A DNA stretch of 64,000 nt from Pseudomonas putida (GTDB taxonomy: Bacteria; Pseudomonadota; Gammaproteobacteria; Pseudomonadales; Pseudomonadaceae): assembly GCF_002025705.1 (NCBI RefSeq), contig NZ_CP018846.1:3215501-3279500 (forward strand), read 5' to 3'. How positions within the stretch are numbered: the first letter of the stretch is position 1; each line of letters starts with the position of its first letter. The position numbers and the translations under genes are program-made. This document shows, piece after piece, positions 34,512 through 42,267 of this stretch. Under the pieces are notes generated by a model. That model was not told the origin of the DNA and did not search any database. It saw nothing but the letters and a program-made list of their open reading frames with translations.

Positions 34512-35471
34512 CTACCCCTTCGGATGCATCAGGCGTGGGTTGCTGGCAATCGACAGCACGTCGGCGCCGGTATTGAGCAGGATGTAGGTGCCGGCGAAGA
34601 TCAGGCTGCAGGCCTGTACCACCGGGATGTCGCGCTTGGCCACCGAGTCCACCAGCAACTGGCCGAGCCCCGGGTAGACGAACACCACCTCCACCACCAC
34701 CACGCCCACCACCAGGTACGCCAGGTTCAGCGCCACCACGTTGACGATCGGCGCCAGGGCATTGGGCAAGGCGTGCCTGAAGATCACCCGCGCCGGCGAC
34801 ACGCCCTTGAGCCGGGCCATTTCGATGTAGGGGCTGGCCAGCAGGTTGATCAGCGAGGCGCGGGTCATGCGCATCATTTGCGCGATCACCACCAGGCTCA
34901 GGGTCGCCACTGGCAGCACCGAGACTTCCAGCACCTCACCCAGCGAAGCGTCCGTGGGCAGGCTGGAGATGCCCGGGAGCCATTCGAGCTTCACCGCGAA
35001 CACCAGGATCAGCAGATAGGCGACAAAGAACTCGGGAAACGACACGGCGCTCAAGGCGCCGGTATTGAGCAGGCGGTCGAACCAGCTGTTGCGGTACAAC
35101 GCTGCGAGCATGCCCAGCAGCAACGCTGTCGGCACCGAGAACAGCGCCGCCAGCAGGGCCAGGCTGAAGGTGTTGCCCAGCCGCGCACCCACCAGTTCAA
35201 TGATCGGCCGCTGGTTGGCCAGCGACACCCCCAGGTCACCGTGCAACAGGCGCCACGCCCACTGCACGAAGCGCTGCACGGGCGACAGGTCCAGCCCCAA
35301 CTGGGCACGCAAGGCGGCCACGGTTTCCGGGGTGGCCGACTGGCCGAGCATGGCCTGGGCGATGTCGCCTGGCAGCATGCTGACTGCCAGGAAGATCACC
35401 ACCGAGACCGCAAACAGCGACAGTAGGCCCAGGGCCAGCCGCTGCAGTAGGAGTTTGCCAAGATTGTTCAA
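34512..35471 (-). CDS. dipeptide-type ABC permease (DppB-like), TTG start
   Basis: A 319-residue permease with about six membrane spans, starting LGKLLLQRLALGLLSLFAVS. The coupling loop is LKGVSPARVIFRHALPNALAPIVN (near residue 215). The start codon is TTG (35469-35471), preceded at 7 bases by AAGGAG. Part of that ribosome site (AAGG) is the end of the 13-bp tandem repeat that separates this gene from the binding-protein gene. Translation may therefore depend on the repeat edge. It pairs with the DppC-like subunit. Confidence 0.9.
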   Translation of the reverse strand: MNNLGKLLLQRLALGLLSLFAVSVVIFLAVSMLPGDIAQAMLGQSATPETVAALRAQLGLDLSPVQRFVQWAWRLLHGDLGVSLANQRPIIELVGARLGNTFSLALLAALFSVPTALLLGMLAALYRNSWFDRLLNTGALSAVSFPEFFVAYLLILVFAVKLEWLPGISSLPTDASLGEVLEVSVLPVATLSLVVIAQMMRMTRASLINLLASPYIEMARLKGVSPARVIFRHALPNALAPIVNVVALNLAYLVVGVVVVEVVFVYPGLGQLLVDSVAKRDIPVVQACSLIFAGTYILLNTGADVLSIASNPRLMHPKG

Positions 35472-35480
35472 CGTAACTCT

Positions 35481-35597
35481 CCTTGACCAGATGCCTTGAC
35501 CAGATGCCTTGACCAGATGCCTCGACCAGATGCCTCGACCAGATGCCTCGACCAGATGCCTCGACCAGATGCCTGGACTGGATGCCTCGACTGAATG
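35481..35597. repeat. nine tandem copies of a 13-bp repeat
   Basis: Nine consecutive units of CCTYGACCAGATG, seven being exact apart from the T/C at position 4 and the last two more diverged (CCTGGACTGGATG, CCTCGACTGAATG). The array lies between the stop of the binding-protein gene and the start of the DppB-like permease. Because 13 is not a multiple of 3 it is not coding. The edge next to the permease supplies half of its ribosome site. Confidence 0.95.
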
Positions 35598-35627
35598 CAG
35601 GGTTGAACCTCGCGCAATGCCAGCGGG

Positions 35628-37229
35628 TCAGGCCTGCCACCAGCGCTCGATCACCCGCAGCCCATCCAGCTCGCCATAGGGCGCCGTCAGCGGGCCATGG
35701 GCCACGCGGCTGGAGCGGGCGGCGACGGAGCTGGCGAACAGCGGCACGATGGCCCCGCCGTCGTCGCGGCACAGCGCCTGCATTTCGTTGTACATCTCGC
35801 GGCGCAGCGGCTCGTTCATCTCGCCACGGGCGGCGTTGAGCAGCTGGTTGAAGCGCGGGTTGTCCCAGTGGGTCTCGTTCCACGCCGCGCCCTTGGCGTA
35901 GCCGATGCTGAACATGCGGTCGGCGGTGAGGCTGGAGTACCAGAACGAAGTGGTGAACGGCTGCTTCATCCACACATTGGTGAAGAATCCATCGGCAGGT
36001 TCGCGCACCACGTCGATGTCGATCCCGGCCTGGCGCGCCTGCTCCTTGAACAGCACCGAGGCATCCACCGCACCGCTGTAGGCGGCATCGGAAGCCTGCA
36101 GGCGCACCTTGAGGCTGTCCATGCCGGCCTGGCGCAGATAGAAGCGGGCTTTGTCCGGGTCGTAGACGCGCTGCTCCAGCGCCGGGTTGATGAAGCGGTT
36201 GGCCGGCTGCAACGGGTGGTCGTTGCCGACCTGGCCGTAGCCGTAAAGCACCGAGGCCAGCAGGGTCTCGCGGTTGATCGCGTGCTTGAGGGCCATGCGT
36301 ACGTTGTTGTCACGGAACTGCTGGCTGTCGGTGAGCATCGGGAAGGTGTAGTGCTGGGCGCCCTTGGTTTCCTCGATCACCAGCTTCGGGTTGCGCTTGA
36401 GCAAGGACACGGTCTTGAGGTCGACCTTGTTGATCACATCGACCTTGCCAGTGACCAGGGCGTTGACCCGTGCGGCGCCGTCGGCGATGGCGATCAGCTC
36501 GGCACTGGCGAAATGCGCCCTGCCCGGCTTCCAGTAGTCCGGGCTGCGCTCCAGGTCCATGCGCACGCCGGGCTCGAAGCCCTTGATGCGGTAACCGCCG
36601 GTGCCGACGCCGGCCTGCCAGTCGGCCAGGCCGTCCTTGGCGGGCATGATCACCAGGTGGTAGTCGGCGACCACGTAGGCGAAGTCGGCGTTGCCCGAAT
36701 GCAACTCGAATACCACGGTGTCGGGGGCGCTGGCGTGCACCTTGGCAACATCGCCCAGCACGGTCTTGGCTGCGGAAGTGGACTTGTCGCCCAGATGGTG
36801 CTGAATCGAGGCCACCACATCATCGGCGCTCAGGGTCTTGCCATTGTGGAAGGTCACGCCCTGGCGCAGGGTGAAGGTCCAGACCTTGGCGTCGGGGCTC
36901 GATGCCCAGCGCTCGGCCAGTTCAGGGATGGCCGTGCCGTCCACGGCAATTTCGGTGAGGGTGTTGTACACCGCCGAGAAGCCGATGAAGGTGAAGGTGT
37001 CGACCCACGAGCCCGGGTCCTTGGAGTCGGTGGTACTGCCCCCGGCCAGTCCCAGGCGCAAGGTGCCGCCCGGCTTTGGCGTGGCCTCGTCGGCATGGCC
37101 AGGCAGCGGCAGGCCGAGGGAAAACGCCCCGGCAATGGCCGCAGCGACAGCGCTGTACTTGAGGAAATCCCGGCGCGGCAGGCTGCCGTCGGGAATGGCG
37201 TGAGGATTGTTCTTGTTGTTATCGCTCAT
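35628..37229 (-). CDS. ABC transporter substrate-binding protein, Tat-exported, dipeptide/opine family
   Basis: A 533-residue family-5 extracellular solute-binding protein. The N-terminus carries a twin-arginine signal (SLPRRDFLKYSAVAAAIAG) ending near GHADEA. Mature features are RLGLAGGSTTDSKDPGSWVDT, then LRQGVTFHNGKTLSADDVVASI (near 125) typical of DppA/OppA proteins. Tat export suggests that it folds before secretion. It is the first gene of the importer operon, separated from the permeases by the 13-bp repeat array. Its start is 187 bases from the divergent Rrf2 gene. The solute is unknown. Confidence 0.9.
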   Translation of the reverse strand: MSDNNKNNPHAIPDGSLPRRDFLKYSAVAAAIAGAFSLGLPLPGHADEATPKPGGTLRLGLAGGSTTDSKDPGSWVDTFTFIGFSAVYNTLTEIAVDGTAIPELAERWASSPDAKVWTFTLRQGVTFHNGKTLSADDVVASIQHHLGDKSTSAAKTVLGDVAKVHASAPDTVVFELHSGNADFAYVVADYHLVIMPAKDGLADWQAGVGTGGYRIKGFEPGVRMDLERSPDYWKPGRAHFASAELIAIADGAARVNALVTGKVDVINKVDLKTVSLLKRNPKLVIEETKGAQHYTFPMLTDSQQFRDNNVRMALKHAINRETLLASVLYGYGQVGNDHPLQPANRFINPALEQRVYDPDKARFYLRQAGMDSLKVRLQASDAAYSGAVDASVLFKEQARQAGIDIDVVREPADGFFTNVWMKQPFTTSFWYSSLTADRMFSIGYAKGAAWNETHWDNPRFNQLLNAARGEMNEPLRREMYNEMQALCRDDGGAIVPLFASSVAARSSRVAHGPLTAPYGELDGLRVIERWWQA

Positions 37230-37295
37230 GGCATTTGCCCCTGTTGAACCGCAAGAAATTGTTGTTCGGTCAAAGCGGATTGCGTAGAAGCTGTT

Positions 37296-37320
37296 TACAA
37301 TTTGTAATTGTTACCGTAAC
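37296..37320. promoter_or_regulatory. overlapping palindromes between importer and Rrf2 genes
   Basis: ACAATT-TGT-AATTGT (37296-37310) and TGTTAC-C-GTAACA (37308-37320) share three bases. Both are perfect dyads and sit in the A+T-rich centre of the divergent region. They are the best candidates for autoregulation and control of the importer by the Rrf2 protein. Confidence 0.65.
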
Positions 37321-37416
37321 AAATACATTAGCGGTAGGACAAGCTGATTTCCAGCGCCCGATACCGGGCTTTTTCAGTGGTGTACCATTGACGTTTTCGC
37401 AGGGAGCCTTTGCCCC

Positions 37417-37851
37417 ATGAGCCAGTCGACCCGACTCATCACCGCCTCGTACATCCTTTCGTTCGTGGCGGCCAATGCCCCGCAGAAGTTGCGCACCGAG
37501 ACCATCGCCAAGTGGGTCAAGGTGCACCCTACCCGCGTGCGCTCGATGGTGTCGCAGATGGTCAAGGCCAATATCCTGACCTCGTATCGCGGTGCCCAGG
37601 GCGGCGTGACCCTGGCCCGCGCGCCGCAAGAGATCACCTTGCGCGAGGTGTATGACGCCGTGCAGGAAAGTTCGCTGATCGCCGAAAAGATCGACAACCC
37701 GTTTGCCGGGCTCGAGGACCACTGCAAGGTGTACGAAGTGTTCACCCGGCTATTTGCGATGCTGGAGCAGAACATGCGCCTGGACCTGGGGGCGATCACG
37801 GCGGATCAGCTGTTTGTGGCGTTTGATACGCCCAAGGAACACACGGCCTGA
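37417..37851 (+). CDS. Rrf2 family transcriptional regulator
   Basis: A 144-residue Rrf2-type regulator with N-terminal winged helix (ASYILSFVAANAPQKLRTETIAKWVKVHPTRVRSMV) and the wing SYRGAQGGVTLARAP. Only one cysteine is present (DHCKVYEVF, near residue 107), so the three-cysteine iron-sulfur site of IscR or NsrR is absent. This points to the thiol- or ligand-responsive YwnA-like group. It is divergent from the ABC importer, which ends with a quinone reductase. Response to electrophiles or quinones is a reasonable guess. Confidence 0.88.
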   Translation: MSQSTRLITASYILSFVAANAPQKLRTETIAKWVKVHPTRVRSMVSQMVKANILTSYRGAQGGVTLARAPQEITLREVYDAVQESSLIAEKIDNPFAGLEDHCKVYEVFTRLFAMLEQNMRLDLGAITADQLFVAFDTPKEHTA

Positions 37852-37871
37852 ACGCCAACCCTGAGCGGCCT

Positions 37872-37986
37872 GTGGGAGCGGCCTTGCGTCGCGAAAGGGG
37901 TGCGAAGCGCCCCCAGGATCTCAGCTTCGCCGCATGAATTGCTGGGGCCGCGTTGCGGCCCTTTCGCGACACAAGGCCGCTCCCAC
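37872..37986. repeat. inverted pair of classic putida-type REP elements
   Basis: GTGGGAGCGGCCTTGCGTCG starts the left arm (37872-37900). Its inverse, ending CAAGGCCGCTCCCAC, is at 37959-37986. This family differs in sequence from the three other pairs in the window. It lies between the convergent Rrf2 and aldehyde dehydrogenase genes. Confidence 0.85.
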
Positions 37987-38021
37987 AGATGCTCCCGCAG
38001 CCACAGGCGCTCTCACATTGC

Positions 38022-39437
38022 TCAGAGCTGGATGGCCTTCACCTCGACAAACTCGTTGAGGCCTTCCTCCCCCCATTCACGGCCATTGCCCGACTGTTTG
38101 TAGCCGCCAAACGGCGCCTGGTAGTTGAACGCCCCGCCATTGACGAAGCACTGCCCGGCGCGCAACTGGCGCCCCAGTTGCAACGCCTTGTCACGGCTAC
38201 CCGCCCACACCGCACTGGACAGCCCGAACGGCGAGTCGTTGGCCAGGGCAATGCCCTCGGCCTCATCGGCATAGGGAATCAGGCACAGCACCGGGCCGAA
38301 GATTTCTTCCTGGGCAATGCGCATGCGGTTGTCGACGGCGGCAAAAATTGTCGGCGGCACATAGAACCCACGCTCGAAGCCCGGCGCGCTGGCCCCGCCA
38401 CACACCAGCCGCGCGCCCTCTTCCTGGCCGACCCGGATGTATTCCTGCACGGTGCGCCGCTGCCCGGCCGAACACATCGGCCCAAGGAAACTGCGCGGGT
38501 CCTGCGGGTCGCCCATGACCAGGCCGCGGGCCTCGTCCACGGCAATCTCCACGGCCTCGGCATAACGCGACGCCGGCAACAGCATGCGCGTCAGCGCCGT
38601 GCAGGTCTGCCCCGAGTTGATCATCACTTCCTGCACGCCATGGCGCACCGCCGCTTCGAGCGGGGCGTCGGCGGTGATCAGGAACGGCGACTTGCCGCCC
38701 AGCTCCAGGCACACCCGCTTCACCGACGGCGCCGCCGCCTGGGCAACCCGCACACCCGCGCCGGTCGAGCCGGTAAACGAGACCATGTCCACCTGTGGGT
38801 GCCGTGCCAGTGCCTCACCGACCTTCGACCCTGGCCCGCTGACCAGGTTGAACACCCCGGCCGGCAGCCCGATGGCCTCGACCATTTCGGCCAGCAGGAA
38901 GGCATGCAGCGGGGTTTCCTGACTTGGCTTGACCACCACTGTGCAGCCTGCAGCCAAGGCTGGTGCGAGCTTGCCGATCAGCTGGTGCAGCGGGTAGTTC
39001 CAGGGGTTGATGAACGCGCATACGCCCACGGCCTCGCGGTACACCAGCGAGTTGCCGACCTCGCGTACCTCGTCCATCAGGCCGGCCAGCTCGATGTACT
39101 GCTCAAGGCCGATGATGGGCCCGTCGACCTGCACTGGCCGGCACCACTGCACCGGCATGCCCAGTTCGGTGGTGATCACTGCAGCCATCTCGTCGGCCCG
39201 CGCCTTGAGCTGCTCGGCCAAGGCGCGAATGAACCCGGCGCGCACATTGGGGGGCGTTCGCGACCAGCCGGCGAACGCCCGGCGCGCCGCCTGGACCGCC
39301 CGCTCCACATCTTCTTCATTACCCAGCGGCACCTTGCCAGCTACCCCCTCGCTGGCCGGGTCGATCACCTCGGCCATGCCCTGCCCCGCCGGCTGCTGCC
39401 AGCGACCATCGATGAACAGACGGCTGTATTCACGCAT
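38022..39437 (-). CDS. NAD(P)-dependent aldehyde dehydrogenase
   Basis: A 471-residue aldehyde dehydrogenase. Catalytic C279 lies in INSGQTCTAL, general base E245 in CLELGGKSPF, and the oxyanion Asn in INPWNYPL (near 147). The cofactor turn is VSFTGSTGAGV. In the arginine transaminase pathway, decarboxylation of 2-ketoarginine yields 4-guanidinobutyraldehyde, which must be oxidised to 4-guanidinobutyrate. The overlap of 8 bases with aruH makes this the likely enzyme. The same role is met by KauB elsewhere in Pseudomonas, so redundancy is possible. Confidence 0.88.
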   Translation of the reverse strand: MREYSRLFIDGRWQQPAGQGMAEVIDPASEGVAGKVPLGNEEDVERAVQAARRAFAGWSRTPPNVRAGFIRALAEQLKARADEMAAVITTELGMPVQWCRPVQVDGPIIGLEQYIELAGLMDEVREVGNSLVYREAVGVCAFINPWNYPLHQLIGKLAPALAAGCTVVVKPSQETPLHAFLLAEMVEAIGLPAGVFNLVSGPGSKVGEALARHPQVDMVSFTGSTGAGVRVAQAAAPSVKRVCLELGGKSPFLITADAPLEAAVRHGVQEVMINSGQTCTALTRMLLPASRYAEAVEIAVDEARGLVMGDPQDPRSFLGPMCSAGQRRTVQEYIRVGQEEGARLVCGGASAPGFERGFYVPPTIFAAVDNRMRIAQEEIFGPVLCLIPYADEAEGIALANDSPFGLSSAVWAGSRDKALQLGRQLRAGQCFVNGGAFNYQAPFGGYKQSGNGREWGEEGLNEFVEVKAIQL

Positions 39438-40620
39438 GCGGTTGCGCCTCCATCAGTTCACTGGCGCAGCGGGCGATACGCCGGCAGGCTTCGCGCAGCG
39501 GCTCGGCGCCCAGCACCAGCCCCAGGCGGATATGCCCGGCCGCGCTCGGGCCGAACGCTTCACCGGCCAGCACCGACACGCCATGCCGGTCGAGCAGGCG
39601 GTCGGCGAACGCTTGCGCGCTGAGCCCGGTTTCGCGGATATCGACCATCACGAACATCCCGCCATCGGGCTTGAGTGCCCGTATGCCAGGGCAGTCTGCA
39701 AGGCTTGCACACACCAGGTCACGGCGTTGGCGGTAGGCTTCGCGCATGCCGTCCAGCTCTGGCAACTGCAACTCCAGCGCAGCCACCGCCGCATCCTGGA
39801 TGAAGTCAGGCGAGCCATACAGCATGCACAGCGCCAGGTTCTCCAGGTGCCCGGACAACGCCGGCGAGCCGACCACCCAGCCAACCCGCCAACCGGTCAT
39901 GGCATGGGACTTGGACAGGCTGTTCAGCGTCGCCGTGCGCTCGGCCATGCCCGGCAGGCTGGCGGGGCTGATGTGCTCGCCGTCGAACAGCAGCTCGCTG
40001 TACACCTCGTCGCTGATCAGCCACAGGTCATGGGCGATGCACAGTTCGGCCAGGGCCTCCCAGGTCCTGCGCGGCAGGCTGGCACCGGAAGGGTTGTGCG
40101 GGCTGTTCAGTGCCAGGGCGCGGGTGCGCGGGGTGATCCGCGCGGCGACGTCTTCGGCTTGCACGCGAAAGCCATGCTCCGGGCGCACCGGCACCGGCAC
40201 CACCTTGGCACCGCAGGCACCGAACACCGCCTCGTAGGTGACATACATCGGTTCGGCGACGATCACTTCATCGCCCGCCTCCAGCACGCATTGCGCCACG
40301 CAGAACAGCGCGCACTGCGCCCCTGCCAGCACCGTCACCTGGTCAGCGCTGACCACCTGGCCACTGCGTTGCTGGTGGCGCCGGGCGATGGCCTCGCGCA
40401 GGCTGCGCTTGCCGCGCACATCGGCGTAATGGGTATTGCCGGCCTCAAGGCTGGCCACGGCCGCCTGGACGATCGGCGCCGGGGTGTCGAAGTCCGGGTC
40501 GCCGACCGAAAGCAGCAGCACGTCGTGGCCCTGCTCGAGCATGGCCAGGGCGCGGTAGTGGATCTCCCAGGCGGCGGCGCCGTCACCGGCGATCCGTTGG
40601 GTCAATGAGGAAAATCGCAT
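39430..40620 (-). CDS. aruH: arginine:pyruvate transaminase AruH
   Basis: A 396-residue class I/II PLP aminotransferase beginning MRFSSLTQRIAGDGAAAWEIHYRA. N172 (NSPHNPSG), D204 and Y207 (ISDEVYSELL) and Schiff-base K237 (SLSKSHAMTGW) are in place. The sequence follows P. aeruginosa AruH closely as I remember it. It transfers the alpha-amino group of L-arginine to pyruvate, giving 2-ketoarginine. It sits between the aldehyde dehydrogenase and aruI in one transcript. The open frame to 40875 was rejected; ATG 40620 is the homologous start. Confidence 0.93.
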   Translation of the reverse strand: MRFSSLTQRIAGDGAAAWEIHYRALAMLEQGHDVLLLSVGDPDFDTPAPIVQAAVASLEAGNTHYADVRGKRSLREAIARRHQQRSGQVVSADQVTVLAGAQCALFCVAQCVLEAGDEVIVAEPMYVTYEAVFGACGAKVVPVPVRPEHGFRVQAEDVAARITPRTRALALNSPHNPSGASLPRRTWEALAELCIAHDLWLISDEVYSELLFDGEHISPASLPGMAERTATLNSLSKSHAMTGWRVGWVVGSPALSGHLENLALCMLYGSPDFIQDAAVAALELQLPELDGMREAYRQRRDLVCASLADCPGIRALKPDGGMFVMVDIRETGLSAQAFADRLLDRHGVSVLAGEAFGPSAAGHIRLGLVLGAEPLREACRRIARCASELMEAQPHA

Positions 40621-40649
40621 GGCTGGTTGTCCTGTTATGTGCAGTGGGC

Positions 40650-42257
40650 TCAGCGCGCGCAGGCGTGCTTGAGCTCGATCAGGGTCACGCCGTTGCGGGC
40701 AAAGCCGCCGCGCAGGTCGCGTTGCAGGTCGTCGAGGCTCTGCGGCTGCGCGACCGTGCAACCAAAGGCACGGGCCAGGCCGGCGAAGTCCGGGTTGCGC
40801 GGCAGTACGCCGATGGGCTCGATGTCCAGGTCGAGCATGTCGTCGCGGATCTGCCCCAGGGCATCGTTGTTCCACAACAGCACCACCAGCGGGCGGTCCA
40901 GCTCCTCGACTGCGGTCGCAAGCTCTTGCGCGGTGTAGAGGAAGCCACCGTCACCCACCAGCACCAGGCCTGGGCGGTCGGCAGTGGCGAACATGGCACC
41001 GATACCTGCCGGCAGGCCGTAGCCAAGGGTGCCGTAGCCGGTGGGGTGTAGCCAACTGCGCGGCGCCCTGCTGTTGAAGACGTAATTGCCGGTGTAGGCC
41101 AGCTGGGTCATGTCGGTGCTGACGAAGGCGTTGTCCGGCAGCTCGGCCGCAACCCGCTGCAGGATCGCCTGGTGAATCGCCTGCAAGGGGCCGTGGCCGG
41201 CCTGCACGGCATCGCGCAGGCGGCGCACCGCAGCGCTCGCCTGGGACGCATCGCGCACGCCGTCCGGCAACTGTTCGAGCAGCCCCGTCAGGGTCTGCCG
41301 GGCATCGCCATGCAACGCCAGCGCACAGGGGTAGAAGTCGTTGAACTTGCGCGGGTCGATGTCCACCCGCAGCAGTTCGCCGGTCAGTGGCAGGCGCTCG
41401 CGCCAGAAGTCGGTGTCGGCCATCTCGGTACCGACTGCCAGCACCACATCGGCCTCACCGATCATTGACCAACCCGGCTCCACACAGAGGGTGGAACCGG
41501 CGTTGAGCGGCGAGTCCAGCGGCGCCAGCCCCTTGCCGGCGACGCTGGTGAACAGCGGTGCCGCCAGGCGTGTGCTGAGCTGCTGCAGTTCGGCGCCAGC
41601 CTGCAGGGCGCCGCCCCCAGCGATGATCATCGGGCGCTTCGCCGCCGCCAGCCTGGCGGCCGCCTGCTGCAGGCTGTCGAGGCTGGCCGGGCCGCGACCA
41701 GGGCGGCGTACCACATCAGAGCTCCAGTCCCGCGCCACGGGCGCAGCCAGCACGTCCAGCGGCACCGAGATATGCACCGGGCGCGGGCGTTCGCTGTCGA
41801 ACACGGCATAGGCGCGGGCGACCAGCTCTGGCAGGTCCTCGGCCTTCAGTGCCACGGCCGAGAAGGCGGTGATTGGCGCGGTCATGGCGCGCTGGTCCTG
41901 GGTTTCGTGCAGGCAGCCCCAGCCTTTGCCCAGGCTTGCCGTGTGGTTGACGCTGGAGATCACCAGCAGCGGAATCGAGTCGGCGTAGGCCTGGCCGATG
42001 GCGGTGGCCGCGTTGGTCACGCCGGGGCCGGTGATGACGAAGCAGACACCCGGCTTGCCGCTGACCCGGGCATAGCCGTCCGCCATGAAGCCGGCACCCT
42101 GCTCGTGACGGGTGAGCACATGGCGGATGCCACTACCGGGCAGGCCGCGGTACAGCTCCAGGGTATGCACGCCGGGGATGCCGAAAACGGTATCGACGCC
42201 GTAGTTGGCCAGCAGGCGCACCAGCGCCTGGCCGCCCGTGAGTGTGGGGTTGGTCAT
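40650..42257 (-). CDS. aruI: 2-ketoarginine decarboxylase AruI
   Basis: A 535-residue thiamine-diphosphate enzyme of the acetolactate-synthase group. The cofactor-activating glutamate is E52 (TRHEQGAGFMADG), and the C-terminal ThDP/Mg motif is VGDGGFLYTAQELATAV...WNND. It decarboxylates 5-guanidino-2-oxopentanoate to 4-guanidinobutyraldehyde. Two ATGs lie at 42263 and 42257; the AAGGA site is too close to the first and well spaced for the second. It is followed 29 bases later by aruH. The neighbours support this assignment over acetolactate synthase. Confidence 0.93.
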   Translation of the reverse strand: MTNPTLTGGQALVRLLANYGVDTVFGIPGVHTLELYRGLPGSGIRHVLTRHEQGAGFMADGYARVSGKPGVCFVITGPGVTNAATAIGQAYADSIPLLVISSVNHTASLGKGWGCLHETQDQRAMTAPITAFSAVALKAEDLPELVARAYAVFDSERPRPVHISVPLDVLAAPVARDWSSDVVRRPGRGPASLDSLQQAAARLAAAKRPMIIAGGGALQAGAELQQLSTRLAAPLFTSVAGKGLAPLDSPLNAGSTLCVEPGWSMIGEADVVLAVGTEMADTDFWRERLPLTGELLRVDIDPRKFNDFYPCALALHGDARQTLTGLLEQLPDGVRDASQASAAVRRLRDAVQAGHGPLQAIHQAILQRVAAELPDNAFVSTDMTQLAYTGNYVFNSRAPRSWLHPTGYGTLGYGLPAGIGAMFATADRPGLVLVGDGGFLYTAQELATAVEELDRPLVVLLWNNDALGQIRDDMLDLDIEPIGVLPRNPDFAGLARAFGCTVAQPQSLDDLQRDLRGGFARNGVTLIELKHACAR

Positions 42258-42267
42258 GTTCATGTCC

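Noticed and set aside
35481..35597. CRISPR array
   Set aside because: Units are directly joined 13-mers without spacers and no cas genes are present; a simple tandem repeat.
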